A DNA stretch of 22,972 bases from SIG299 sp045531895 (lineage in GTDB: Bacteria; Bacillota; Clostridia; Lachnospirales; Lachnospiraceae): assembly GCA_045531895.1 (NCBI GenBank), contig JAZSEW010000037.1, positions 1-22,972 of the forward strand. Reading direction: 5' to 3'. The notes beneath the pieces are model-generated. The model ran no database searches. It had not been told where the DNA came from and saw nothing but the letters and a program-made list of their open reading frames with translations. The position numbers were made by a program, and so were the translations under genes. Positions 7,978 through 15,662 of this stretch are shown here, piece by piece; within the stretch, counting starts at the first letter, position 1; each line of letters opens with the position of its first letter.

Positions 7978-8086
7978 TGTCATTCTCCTTCGTATTCGGT
8001 TGTTCCAAACGAAATGTTATATATAATAGAATATCACAATAAGGATGGGGGAGCAAGTGATTTCATAAATTTTGTTCAGAAAGGGC

Positions 8087-8114
8087 TTGTTTTTTGCGCC
8101 AAAAGTGGTATGAT
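8087..8114 (+). promoter_or_regulatory. Candidate promoter of the ABC exporter-pheA operon
   Basis: TTGTTT (8087-8092), a 16-base spacer and TATGAT (8109-8114). It is the best hexamer pair upstream of the first ABC gene and would give a leader of about 50 bases. Confidence 0.5.
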
Positions 8115-8172
8115 GTAGAGACCGTAACTAAAAGGAATTTACAATGTATGAGAAAGAGAACGGGAGGATTAC

Positions 8173-9966
8173 ATGAGAGAAGTAAAATGGGTTTTTTCCT
8201 TTGTGAAAGGGAAAAACATTGCGCTATTGATTACAACCTGGCTGTCCGGTGTTTTGTTTACAATTCTGCTGACTATTGAGCCACAGATTATCAGTTATAT
8301 TGTCGATGATATTTTCAGACCGATGTTTTCTGATTCTTCCATAAGAACGGATGAGGTGCTGAAAGAAATTGTGCCGTTACTTGTACTGGCATTAGGTATA
8401 ATTATTACCAGAGCAATGCTTAAGTTCTGGGGAAATGTAAAAAGAGATGAAGTGGCATACCGCGTCCTTGTGATTTTGAGAAAAAATCTGTACGAAAAGG
8501 TGGGGGATCAGAGCCGCAATTTCTTCATGAAGAACCGTTCCGGTGATCTTATCAATAAATGTACCGGTGACTTGGATATGATTCGACACTTTATGGCCTG
8601 GGTTTCCTATAATATTTTTGAATGTGTATTGATGCTGGTTGTGGTACTGATTGTGTTTTTCAGCATTAGTTGGGAATTTACCTTGTGCCTTGTTGCTATT
8701 TCTCCGATAGCTTTTATTACTGCCATTCGCATGGGTAAAGTGGTGCGCCCTGTTTTTGGTAATGCCAGAGCGCAGCTGTCCCGTTTAAATACCATGGTGC
8801 AGGAAAACATCAGTGGTAACCGGGTGGTACGTGCTTTCTGTAGAGAGCCTTTTGAAATTGAAAAGTTTGATACTGAAAATGAAACCTATTATGAACTTCA
8901 ATTAGAAGGTAACAGGGTGTGGGTAAAATATGCACCGATTTTGGAAACAGCAGCAAATATTATGAATAGCTGTGCTGTTATCATTGGTGCGTTGCTCTGT
9001 ATTTTTGAGCGTATTACTCTTGGCGACCTGATTATTTTCACCTCCCTGTCCTGGATGTTAAATAACCCGATGCAGCAGCTTGGCTTTTTTATCAATGATA
9101 CGCAGAGATTTATGGCAAGCTGTGAGCGTGTTCATGAACTTTATGATATGGATACAGAGATTAAGAGTCCGGAAGATGCGGTAATAAAGGAGATTACCGG
9201 TGAAATCGAATTAAAGAATGTAACGCTGTCTTATGACGGTGATGAGGTGTTAAAGAACATTAATCTGCATATTCCGGCAGGGGCAACCGTGGGGATTATG
9301 GGTGCTACCGGCTCCGGTAAAACTACGTTGCTAAACGTGATTACACGATTTATTGACGTGACGAAAGGAAGCGTTCTGATTGACGGTGTGGATGTAAGAA
9401 AGTATAATTTACAGCATCTGCGTCGAAATATCGGCATTGCCCTGCAGGATGTATTTCTGTTTTCGGATACGGCAGAATCAAACATTGCCTACGGCGTGCC
9501 GGAGACGGAGTTTGCAGAAGTGAAGAAAGCAGCGGTAGACGCAGATGCGGACAGTTTCGTATCAAGGCTTCCGGAAGGATATGATACAATTGTTGGTGAG
9601 CGTGGTATGGGGTTATCCGGTGGTCAGAAACAACGACTTGCTTTGGCACGAGCCCTGGCAATGAATGCACCGATTTTGATACTTGATGACACGACATCAG
9701 CAGTTGACCTGGAAACTGAAAAGTATATTCAGGAGCATATTGCGGCAAGAGAAAAGAAAGCGACCAAGTTAATTGTTGCCCAGCGAATTACCGCTGTAAA
9801 AAATGCGGACTTTATTATCGTATTGGAAAACGGACAAATTACAGAGCAGGGCAACCACAAAGAACTGTTAGAAAAGCAGGGATATTATTACAAGATTTAC
9901 CGTATCCAACAGGGACTTGCCGGTGAGGATGAAATTGTAGCAGCTCTGGAAGGAGGTGCATTTTAA
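8173..9966 (+). CDS. ABC exporter half-transporter, degenerate-site subunit (BmrC/TM287 type)
   Basis: A 597-residue type IV ABC exporter half: six membrane helices in about the first 320 residues, then a nucleotide-binding domain. Walker A is GATGSGKT (377-384), the Q-loop lies in ALQDVFLF, and the signature LSGGQ (481-485) is intact. Walker B ends in Asp505-Asp506, so the catalytic Glu is replaced by Asp506, and the H-loop His is Gln537 (VAQR). These are the two changes known from the non-catalytic subunit of heterodimeric exporters such as BmrC/BmrD and TM287/288. The stop overlaps the start of the partner gene by one base (TAATG), which fits stoichiometric coupling. The start has GGGAGG at 8162-8167. 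The substrate is unknown; drugs, lipids or peptides are all possible. Confidence 0.93.
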   Translation: MREVKWVFSFVKGKNIALLITTWLSGVLFTILLTIEPQIISYIVDDIFRPMFSDSSIRTDEVLKEIVPLLVLALGIIITRAMLKFWGNVKRDEVAYRVLVILRKNLYEKVGDQSRNFFMKNRSGDLINKCTGDLDMIRHFMAWVSYNIFECVLMLVVVLIVFFSISWEFTLCLVAISPIAFITAIRMGKVVRPVFGNARAQLSRLNTMVQENISGNRVVRAFCREPFEIEKFDTENETYYELQLEGNRVWVKYAPILETAANIMNSCAVIIGALLCIFERITLGDLIIFTSLSWMLNNPMQQLGFFINDTQRFMASCERVHELYDMDTEIKSPEDAVIKEITGEIELKNVTLSYDGDEVLKNINLHIPAGATVGIMGATGSGKTTLLNVITRFIDVTKGSVLIDGVDVRKYNLQHLRRNIGIALQDVFLFSDTAESNIAYGVPETEFAEVKKAAVDADADSFVSRLPEGYDTIVGERGMGLSGGQKQRLALARALAMNAPILILDDTTSAVDLETEKYIQEHIAAREKKATKLIVAQRITAVKNADFIIVLENGQITEQGNHKELLEKQGYYYKIYRIQQGLAGEDEIVAALEGGAF

Positions 9967-11738
9967 TGGCAAGAAATAAATATAATGTAGATGAAACACT
10001 TGACTCTAAGTTTGATATTTCACAGCTGATGCGCAGTATGGTGTATGTAAAACGCTATGGCAGGCTGTTTGTGGCGGCTTTCTGTTTTAGCATGGTATCC
10101 ATTGTCTGCGGATTACTGTTACCGTTATTTACGCAGAATGCTATTGACGAATACATCCCTAATAAGAATGTCCGGTCTTTGCTAATTGCCGGTGTGGCGA
10201 TTATCATTACGGTTATCATTCAGGCAATATGTAATAAGAATCGTTCCCGTGCCACAGCGAAGGCCGGGCAGGCCATTATCCGGGATATCCGCAGAGATTT
10301 GTTTGTACATTTACAGGAGCTTCCCTTTGACTACTTTGACAGCAGACCGCACGGTAAGATTTTAGTCCGAGTAGTGAATTATGTTAACTCTGTATCAGAT
10401 TTTTTAACAAATGGTATGATTAACATGGTGTTGGAGGGCTTAAGCCTTCTGGTGATTGCCGGATTTATGCTGTATGTGCATCCGGGGCTTTCTCTGGTGG
10501 TATTTTCGGGTATTCCTGTGTTTGTGATTTACTTGTTCGCTATTAAAGGTGTACAACGTCGTGCATGGCAGAATCAGGCAAATAAGCAATCAAATTATAC
10601 CGCATATCTGGCAGAGAGTATTAACGGTGAGCGTGTAACTCAGAGCTTTGCCAGAGAGGAGTATAACAGTAATATCAATCAGGGCTTATCGATAGAGGCA
10701 AAGGATGCATTTATGAAGGCGGTTACCGTCAATCACAGCATCTGGCCGATAACGCTGATTTTAACAAAGATTACAAATTATGCGTTATATGTTGTCGGTA
10801 TTCTGATGTTTAGAGAGAGCCTGGAGGTTGGTGTGATTATTGCCATGACCAGTTATGCCAGCCGGTTTTGGCAGCCGATTCAGAATATCAGCAGCAACTA
10901 TAATCAGCTGATTAACACAGTATCTTACCTGGAACGAATTTTTCAGATGATGGATGAGCCGGTGACTGTGACGGATGAACCGGATGCGATGGAGCTGCCG
11001 GAAATTAAGGGTGATGTGACGTTTGACCATGTTGTGTTTGAATATGAGAAAGATCGTCCGATCTTAAAAGATGTGAGCTTCCATGCAAAGGCCGGAGAAA
11101 GCATTGCTTTAGTTGGTCCGACCGGTGCCGGAAAATCAACGATTGTAAATTTAGTCTCCAGGTTTTATAATATAAAGAGTGGCGCAGTTTTAATTGACAA
11201 TTTTGATATTGCGAAGGCAACTTTAAAATCCATCCGGAGCCAGATGGGTATTATGTTACAGGATACGTTTATTTTCTCCGGGACTATTATTGAGAACATC
11301 CGCTACGGACGTCTTAATGCTACGGATGAAGAGTGTATTGCAGCGGCAAAACAGGTATATGCCGACGAGTTTATCCAAAAGCTTCCGGATGGTTATTATA
11401 CTCAGGTGAATGAGCGTGGTGATGTGCTTTCCGCAGGTCAGCGTCAGTTATTATCTTTTGCAAGAACACTGCTTTCTGACCCTAAGATTCTTATCTTGGA
11501 TGAGGCAACCTCCTCGATTGATACCAACACGGAATTGTTGGTGCAGGAAGGTATCAAGCAGTTGTTAAAGAACAGAACTTCCTTTATTGTAGCGCATCGA
11601 ATTTCCACCATTAAGGGCTGTGACCGTATCATGTATATCAGTGATGGCAGAATCGCAGAAAGCGGCAATCATGAAGAATTAATGGAAAAGAAGGGCCACT
11701 ACTATCAGCTGTATACTTCCCAGCTGACTAACGAATAG
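9966..11738 (+). CDS. ABC exporter half-transporter, catalytic subunit (BmrD/TM288 type)
   Basis: A 590-residue type IV ABC exporter half: a membrane domain (about 40-320) and a nucleotide-binding domain. Walker A is GPTGAGKS (384-391), Walker B ends in a true catalytic Glu513 (LDEATSS), and the H-loop His544 is present (VAHR). The signature is LSAGQ (488-492) instead of LSGGQ. In a heterodimer this signature faces the Walker A/B of the first subunit. The Asp506, Gln537 and Ala490 changes therefore all fall in the same ATP site, leaving the other site intact. This is strong evidence that the two proteins work as a pair. AGGAGG at 9951-9956 precedes the overlapping start. pheA follows 16 bases after the stop. 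Confidence 0.94.
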   Translation: MARNKYNVDETLDSKFDISQLMRSMVYVKRYGRLFVAAFCFSMVSIVCGLLLPLFTQNAIDEYIPNKNVRSLLIAGVAIIITVIIQAICNKNRSRATAKAGQAIIRDIRRDLFVHLQELPFDYFDSRPHGKILVRVVNYVNSVSDFLTNGMINMVLEGLSLLVIAGFMLYVHPGLSLVVFSGIPVFVIYLFAIKGVQRRAWQNQANKQSNYTAYLAESINGERVTQSFAREEYNSNINQGLSIEAKDAFMKAVTVNHSIWPITLILTKITNYALYVVGILMFRESLEVGVIIAMTSYASRFWQPIQNISSNYNQLINTVSYLERIFQMMDEPVTVTDEPDAMELPEIKGDVTFDHVVFEYEKDRPILKDVSFHAKAGESIALVGPTGAGKSTIVNLVSRFYNIKSGAVLIDNFDIAKATLKSIRSQMGIMLQDTFIFSGTIIENIRYGRLNATDEECIAAAKQVYADEFIQKLPDGYYTQVNERGDVLSAGQRQLLSFARTLLSDPKILILDEATSSIDTNTELLVQEGIKQLLKNRTSFIVAHRISTIKGCDRIMYISDGRIAESGNHEELMEKKGHYYQLYTSQLTNE

Positions 11739-11754
11739 AAAGGCGGAATGACCA

Positions 11755-12885
11755 ATGATAGACTTGGCAAAATCCAGAGAAAGCATCGACCGTATTGATA
11801 AGCAGATTGTAGAACTGTTTGAACAGCGTATGAAAGTAGCCGGCGATGTGGCAGAATATAAGAAAAACACCGGTAAGAAGGTATTTGATCCGGAGAGAGA
11901 AGCACAGAAGCTGGAAACTCTCGGTGCACTTGCTTCCACGGAATTTAACGAACGTGCAATTCAGGAATTGTTTTCCCAGATTATGTCCATTAGCAGAAAG
12001 TATCAGTATAGTTTGCTGACGGAACAGAATGAAAGGTTTGAGTCATTGCCGGAGCTTCCCAAGGCGGCGGGAACAAAGGTGTGCTTTTTTGGAGCACCTG
12101 GTTCTTATTCCGAGCAGGCCATGGCAGAATGTTTTGGTATGGGAGTGAACAGCTTTCCGGCAGCAACCTTTAAGGAGGTTATGGAAGCGGTACAGAGCGG
12201 AAAAGCTGACTTTGGTGTGCTTCCAATTGAAAATACTACTACCGGTGGAATTACCGACAGCTATGATCTGTTAATGGAGTATGATAATTATCTGGTGGGT
12301 GAGCATGTAGTAAAAATTGAGCATGCACTGCTTGGGGTACCGGGGGCAAGGTTAGAGGAGCTTCGTAAGGTATATTCCCATTCACAGGGATTGAGTCAGT
12401 GCAAGAAGTTTTTTGACGAGTATCCGGACATTCGCCCGGTGGCATCGTTAAGTACCTCAGAGAGTGCTAAAAAAGTAATGGAGGCAAAGGATGTAACACT
12501 TGCGGCCATTGCCAGTAAGCGTGCAGCGGATATTTATGGGTTGGAGATACTGAAAGAATGTTTAAATACGGAAGATGTGAATTCTACCCGGTTTATTATT
12601 GTAACCAATAAAAAGCAGTATTTACCGAATGCAAATAAAATCAGTATCTGTTTTGAACTGCCTCATGAATCCGGTAGTCTGTATAAGATGCTGAGTCATA
12701 TTATGTATAATAACTTAAATATGACTAAAATTGAGTCCAGACCGATTCCCGGACGCAGCTTTGAATATCGTTTCTTTGTAGACTTTGAGGGAAAGATTAC
12801 AGATGCAGCGGTACGCAATACTTTAAACGGAATCAGGGAAGAAGCGTCCCGATTAAAGATTCTTGGTAACATTGCGACCGAATAA
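11755..12885 (+). CDS. pheA: Bifunctional chorismate mutase / prephenate dehydratase (P-protein)
   Basis: Converts chorismate to prephenate and then to phenylpyruvate in phenylalanine synthesis. The 376 residues hold three domains. An AroQ-type chorismate mutase (about 1-90) has the helix RESIDRIDKQIVELFEQRM. A prephenate dehydratase (about 105-290) begins with FFGAPGSYSEQA and carries the catalytic TRF motif (278-280). A C-terminal ACT domain (about 293-376) with PHESGSLYKML and the ESRP motif senses phenylalanine for feedback inhibition. The gene starts 16 bases after the ABC exporter stop with no terminator between, so it is probably cotranscribed with it. The shine-dalgarno is modest (AAAGGCGG). 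No other aromatic pathway gene is in view. Confidence 0.96.
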   Translation: MIDLAKSRESIDRIDKQIVELFEQRMKVAGDVAEYKKNTGKKVFDPEREAQKLETLGALASTEFNERAIQELFSQIMSISRKYQYSLLTEQNERFESLPELPKAAGTKVCFFGAPGSYSEQAMAECFGMGVNSFPAATFKEVMEAVQSGKADFGVLPIENTTTGGITDSYDLLMEYDNYLVGEHVVKIEHALLGVPGARLEELRKVYSHSQGLSQCKKFFDEYPDIRPVASLSTSESAKKVMEAKDVTLAAIASKRAADIYGLEILKECLNTEDVNSTRFIIVTNKKQYLPNANKISICFELPHESGSLYKMLSHIMYNNLNMTKIESRPIPGRSFEYRFFVDFEGKITDAAVRNTLNGIREEASRLKILGNIATE

Positions 12886-12895
12886 CAGGAAGGCA

Positions 12896-12950
12896 AAGCC
12901 TCTGCCGGCATAAGCGGGCGGACATTTTTATTCGGAAAACAAGGAGGCTT
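12896..12950 (+). promoter_or_regulatory. Possible ribosome-binding-site hairpin before the Mbeg1-like gene
   Basis: AAGCCTC (12896-12902) is the exact complement of GAGGCTT (12944-12950), which includes most of the GGAGG Shine-Dalgarno (12943-12947). The 41-base loop contains a GC-rich segment with short self-complementary parts. A 7-bp match to a ribosome binding site can occur by chance, so support is limited. Confidence 0.3.
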
Positions 12951-12952
12951 AA

Positions 12953-14083
12953 ATGGCGAGTTTGTTTGATTATCTCGATTGGAGAGGGGACCTTACATTT
13001 GAAGAGGCAGAGTTTAATGAAATAGACAGTCTGATTCTGGCGTGGCTTTCCTATGCAGCGCTGGATGGTATTGTTCCTATGGAATGCTCTGAAACAGACA
13101 CCATAACCATAAAAGAAGCCGCAGTACAGTTTTTAAAGACTCATGATGTGGAGAAAATCCTGCGAGAGACGGTATCATCTACCAAAACATCCGTGCTGCT
13201 TTTGCAGAAACTGGCGGAAACCCGACGCTTTAAAGAATTATTGCTGACCGGTTTTGTAAACAAAATTGATTATATGCATGAAACTCAGTTTTGTGCCATG
13301 ACAGTATTACTGTACAGGAACCGTTCTGTGATAGTATTCCGCGGCACGGATGAACACTTAATCAGTTGGAAAGAAGACTTTAATATGAGTTTTCTTCCTG
13401 TGATACCTGCGCAGAATATGGCGCTTTCTTATTTGGAGAATGTGGCAGACAGTATTCCTGGGAAGCTGTTTGTCTGTGGACATTCCAAAGGAGGTAATCT
13501 GGCCGTTTATGCAGGAGTAAGGGCTTCTTATCGTGCCAGAAGAAAAATTCTTGAAATATATAACCATGATGGCCCTGGATTTTATGATTTGAACGGTCTG
13601 GGAGATGCATTTGAGGAAATGCTCCCTAAAATTCATTCCTATGTGCCCGAAACAGCAGTGGTGGGTATGCTGTTGGAACGTGTAGGAGAACATGTGGTGG
13701 TAAAAAGCAATGGGAAGGGATTATCCCAGCACGATGCCATGTCATGGGAGGTATTGGGACCGCATTTCGTAACAGTAGATAGTGTTTCGGATACCAGTCG
13801 AACGTTAAATACTATTCTGAAAAACTGGTTAAAGGAAATTTCCATGGAAGAACGGGAGAACTTTGTGGATACCCTGTATAAGATTCTGGAGGCGACCCAG
13901 GCCAGAAGCCTTGATGATTTGAATGCTGAAAAAGGAAGAATTGCCAATGTAATGCTAAAAGAGATTAATGGTTTGGAAAAGGAGACCAGAAGTATGCTCG
14001 GAAAGACTATTGCAACTTTGTTTAAGGAAGGTAATCAGGTTATAAAAAATAATATCAGCAGTAATAAAAACAAAAAGAAATAA
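12953..14083 (+). CDS. Mbeg1-like predicted alpha/beta hydrolase (DUF2974)
   Basis: A 376-residue protein of the DUF2974/Mbeg1-like family, common in gut Firmicutes. It contains a lipase-like fold signal: IVFRGTDEHLISWKEDF resembles the FRGT region of class 3 lipases. The nucleophile elbow GHSKGG (176-181) places Ser178 as the catalytic residue, followed by small residues (NLAVYAG). A conserved NHDGPGF segment comes next. The C-terminal ~80 residues are helical and charged, ending in a Lys/Asn-rich tail. No signal peptide is seen, so it should be cytoplasmic. The real substrate is unknown; a lipid or peptide ester is a guess from the fold. GGAGG (12943-12947) is five bases before the ATG. Transcription should stop at the hairpin 14099-14153. 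Confidence 0.85.
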   Translation: MASLFDYLDWRGDLTFEEAEFNEIDSLILAWLSYAALDGIVPMECSETDTITIKEAAVQFLKTHDVEKILRETVSSTKTSVLLLQKLAETRRFKELLLTGFVNKIDYMHETQFCAMTVLLYRNRSVIVFRGTDEHLISWKEDFNMSFLPVIPAQNMALSYLENVADSIPGKLFVCGHSKGGNLAVYAGVRASYRARRKILEIYNHDGPGFYDLNGLGDAFEEMLPKIHSYVPETAVVGMLLERVGEHVVVKSNGKGLSQHDAMSWEVLGPHFVTVDSVSDTSRTLNTILKNWLKEISMEERENFVDTLYKILEATQARSLDDLNAEKGRIANVMLKEINGLEKETRSMLGKTIATLFKEGNQVIKNNISSNKNKKK

Positions 14084-14098
14084 ATTGTACAAACACAG

Positions 14099-14154
14099 AA
14101 AACCTCCCCGGTGAGTATATTGACAACATAGTCAAACTTACCGGGGAGGTTTTT
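14099..14154 (+). promoter_or_regulatory. Terminator-like hairpin containing the ribosome binding site of the lipoprotein gene
   Basis: An 18-bp stem with a single G-U: left arm AAAACCTCCCCGGTGAGT (14099-14116), right arm 14136-14153. Inside, TTGAC (14120-14124) pairs with GTCAA (14131-14135) around a 6-base loop. The entire Shine-Dalgarno GGGGAGG (14143-14149) is in the right arm. The T-run that follows is the spacer to the ATG at 14155. As a terminator for the upstream gene it would end transcripts at the start codon. As a leader it would block initiation. Confidence 0.8.
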
Positions 14155-15144
14155 ATGAAAAGAAAATGCGGTATTTTACTTATTGCTGCCATGCTGTGTA
14201 CGATGTTTGCAGCCTGTGGCAAGGACGATGAAATGACAAAGGTCCAGCTGACAGAGGTGGCACATTCTATTTTCTATGCACCAATGTATGTAGCAATTGA
14301 AGAGGGGTATTTTGAAGAGGAAAGTATTGATTTAACACTGGTAAATGGTCTTGGCGCAGATAAGACCATGACTGCCGTATTATCAGGAGAAGCACAGATT
14401 GGATTTATGGGTTCCGAAGCTTCCGTATATGTGTATAATGAAGGCGCCGAGGACTATGTGGTAAATTTTGCACAGCTGACTCAGCGTGCCGGAAATTTTC
14501 TTGTATCCAGAGAAAAAGAGGATGACTTTAAGATGACTGACTTAAAGGGCAAAACCGTACTTGGCGGAAGAAAGGGCGGCATGCCACAGATGGTCTTTGA
14601 ATATATTTTAAAGAAATATGGTATGAATCCGGATACAGATCTTGACATTGTTACCAATATTGATTTTGGCATGACAGCTCAGGCATTTGCCGGTGGCAGT
14701 GGTGAATACACTGTGGAGTTTGAACCGTCTGCAACTGCACTGGAAAAAGAAGGAAACGGATATGTGGTTTCTTCTTTGGGTGTGGAAAGCGGTTATGTGC
14801 CATATACGGCATTTTCGGCAAAAAAGAGTTATATCGAGAAAAATCCGGAAGTTATAGAAGGATTTGTAAAAGCGTTGCAGAAGGGTATGGACTATGTGAA
14901 TACTCATACTCCGGAGGAAATTGCGAAGATAATTCAGCCACAATTCGCAGAAACCGATATGGATACACTGGTAACAATTGTAACAAGATATTATGAACAG
15001 GATAGTTGGAAAGAAAATCTTGTGTTTGAAGAAGAATCGTTTACCTTGCTTTTAGATATTTTGGAAAGTGCAGGAGAGCTGGAAAAACGTCCGCTGTATA
15101 AGGATTTAGTAGATAATACTTATGCTAAGGAAGCTGTAAAATAA
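14155..15144 (+). CDS. ABC transporter substrate-binding lipoprotein, NMT1/SsuA-THI5-like
   Basis: A 329-residue periplasmic-binding-protein fold of the NitT/TauT (SsuA/NMT1/THI5) type, which captures small molecules such as sulfonates, nitrate or thiamine precursors outside the cell. The N-terminus is a lipoprotein signal: basic MKRK, a hydrophobic stretch and a lipobox ending in FAAC with Cys21 as the lipidated residue. Family features include ADKTMTAVLSGEAQIGFMG and DLKGKTVLGGRKGG. The substrate cannot be read from sequence. No permease or ATPase is adjacent: the gene is followed by a terminator and a convergent gene, so it is an orphan or works with a distant transporter. Its ribosome binding site lies wholly in the hairpin 14099-14153. 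Confidence 0.9.
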   Translation: MKRKCGILLIAAMLCTMFAACGKDDEMTKVQLTEVAHSIFYAPMYVAIEEGYFEEESIDLTLVNGLGADKTMTAVLSGEAQIGFMGSEASVYVYNEGAEDYVVNFAQLTQRAGNFLVSREKEDDFKMTDLKGKTVLGGRKGGMPQMVFEYILKKYGMNPDTDLDIVTNIDFGMTAQAFAGGSGEYTVEFEPSATALEKEGNGYVVSSLGVESGYVPYTAFSAKKSYIEKNPEVIEGFVKALQKGMDYVNTHTPEEIAKIIQPQFAETDMDTLVTIVTRYYEQDSWKENLVFEEESFTLLLDILESAGELEKRPLYKDLVDNTYAKEAVK

Positions 15145-15205
15145 AGATTACGATTAGTGCGTGTAAACACTTCGGGAGCCGGTGCTCTCTTAGGCACATC
15201 GCGCG
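15145..15205 (+). other. GC-rich intergenic segment with short self-complementary parts
   Basis: Between the lipoprotein stop and the terminator lies a stretch richer in GC than its surroundings. It has AGTG/CACT (15156-15171), GAGC/GCTC (15176-15187) and the competing GTGC/GCAC (15182-15197). It is noncoding and could be part of the 3' UTR, an inserted short repeat or a small RNA. Nothing firm can be said. Confidence 0.25.
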
Positions 15206-15259
15206 GTCAATAAAAAAGTTCTGCCGGAACAAAATGTTCCAACAGAACTTTTTATTGAC
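15206..15259. terminator. Bidirectional terminator between the lipoprotein gene and the small membrane protein gene
   Basis: GTCAATAAAAA and GTTCTG on the left pair with CAGAAC and TTTTTATTGAC on the right, with one extra A on the left. An inner GGAAC/GTTCC hairpin caps the stem. A/T runs flank the GC part on both strands, so it works for both convergent genes. Confidence 0.85.
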
Positions 15260-15278
15260 ATTTGCTTAAATGAGACTG

Positions 15279-15569
15279 CTATTCTGTTACAGGTTCAGTA
15301 ACAACATCTTCTACGATGTCCTCTTCCTCTACTTCAAAATCGTCTTCGTAATCATCATCAAAATCATCAAAGTCAAAATCTTCGAGGTAATCAGGATTCA
15401 TATAACGGTATACAGCATAAGCGATAGCGGCAACTGCTGCAATGGCACCGATAATGGCAAGTACCCAGACAACCACATGGGTTTTCTTTTCAGGTTCTTC
15501 CTTTTTGCCAAGGAGCTCAGCTAATTTTGTGTTGCTTGCAATAAGATCGTCAAGTTTTTTCATGTACAT
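15279..15569 (-). CDS. Small single-pass membrane protein with acidic tail, unknown function
   Basis: A 96-residue protein I cannot assign to a family. Residues 1-30 are hydrophilic and start with KKLDDLIASNTKLAELLGKK. Residues about 32-55 form one hydrophobic membrane segment (VVVWVLAIIGAIAAVAAIAYAVY). The last ~38 residues are almost entirely Asp, Glu, Phe and Val. The positive side before the segment suggests the N-terminus is inside, but the acidic tail makes this uncertain. AAAGGA lies seven bases before the ATG on the minus strand. The gene follows pcrA on the same strand by 93 bases. An extended -10 in the gap suggests its own promoter, though read-through from pcrA is possible. It is probably a real gene given the ribosome binding site, terminator and coherent composition. 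Confidence 0.75.
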   Translation of the reverse strand: MYMKKLDDLIASNTKLAELLGKKEEPEKKTHVVVWVLAIIGAIAAVAAIAYAVYRYMNPDYLEDFDFDDFDDDYEDDFEVEEEDIVEDVVTEPVTE

Positions 15570-15617
15570 ATCCGCATCCTTTCTTGGTAATTTTTAATAA
15601 TTCATTTTAGTATCTAC

Positions 15618-15626
15618 AGTATAACA
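15618..15626 (-). promoter_or_regulatory. Candidate extended -10 promoter for the small membrane protein gene
   Basis: On the minus strand TGTTATACT gives a TGn extension and a TATACT -10. No convincing -35 lies 16-18 bases upstream, which is tolerated for extended -10 promoters. Confidence 0.4.
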
Positions 15627-15662
15627 CTTTTTTATGAAGATTACTATATCAAACTTGAAATT

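Noticed and set aside
8094..8279. 61-codon open frame before the ABC exporter
   Set aside because: It overlaps the promoter -10 and the first exporter gene in another frame and has no ribosome binding site.
14099..14154. TPP or other known riboswitch before a THI5-like protein
   Set aside because: The element is a single hairpin of about 55 bases with none of the conserved TPP aptamer sequences.
15270..15524. 84-codon open frame on the plus strand over the small membrane protein gene
   Set aside because: It is antisense to a gene with a good start signal; its Ile/Phe-rich sequence is the complement of Asp/Glu codons.
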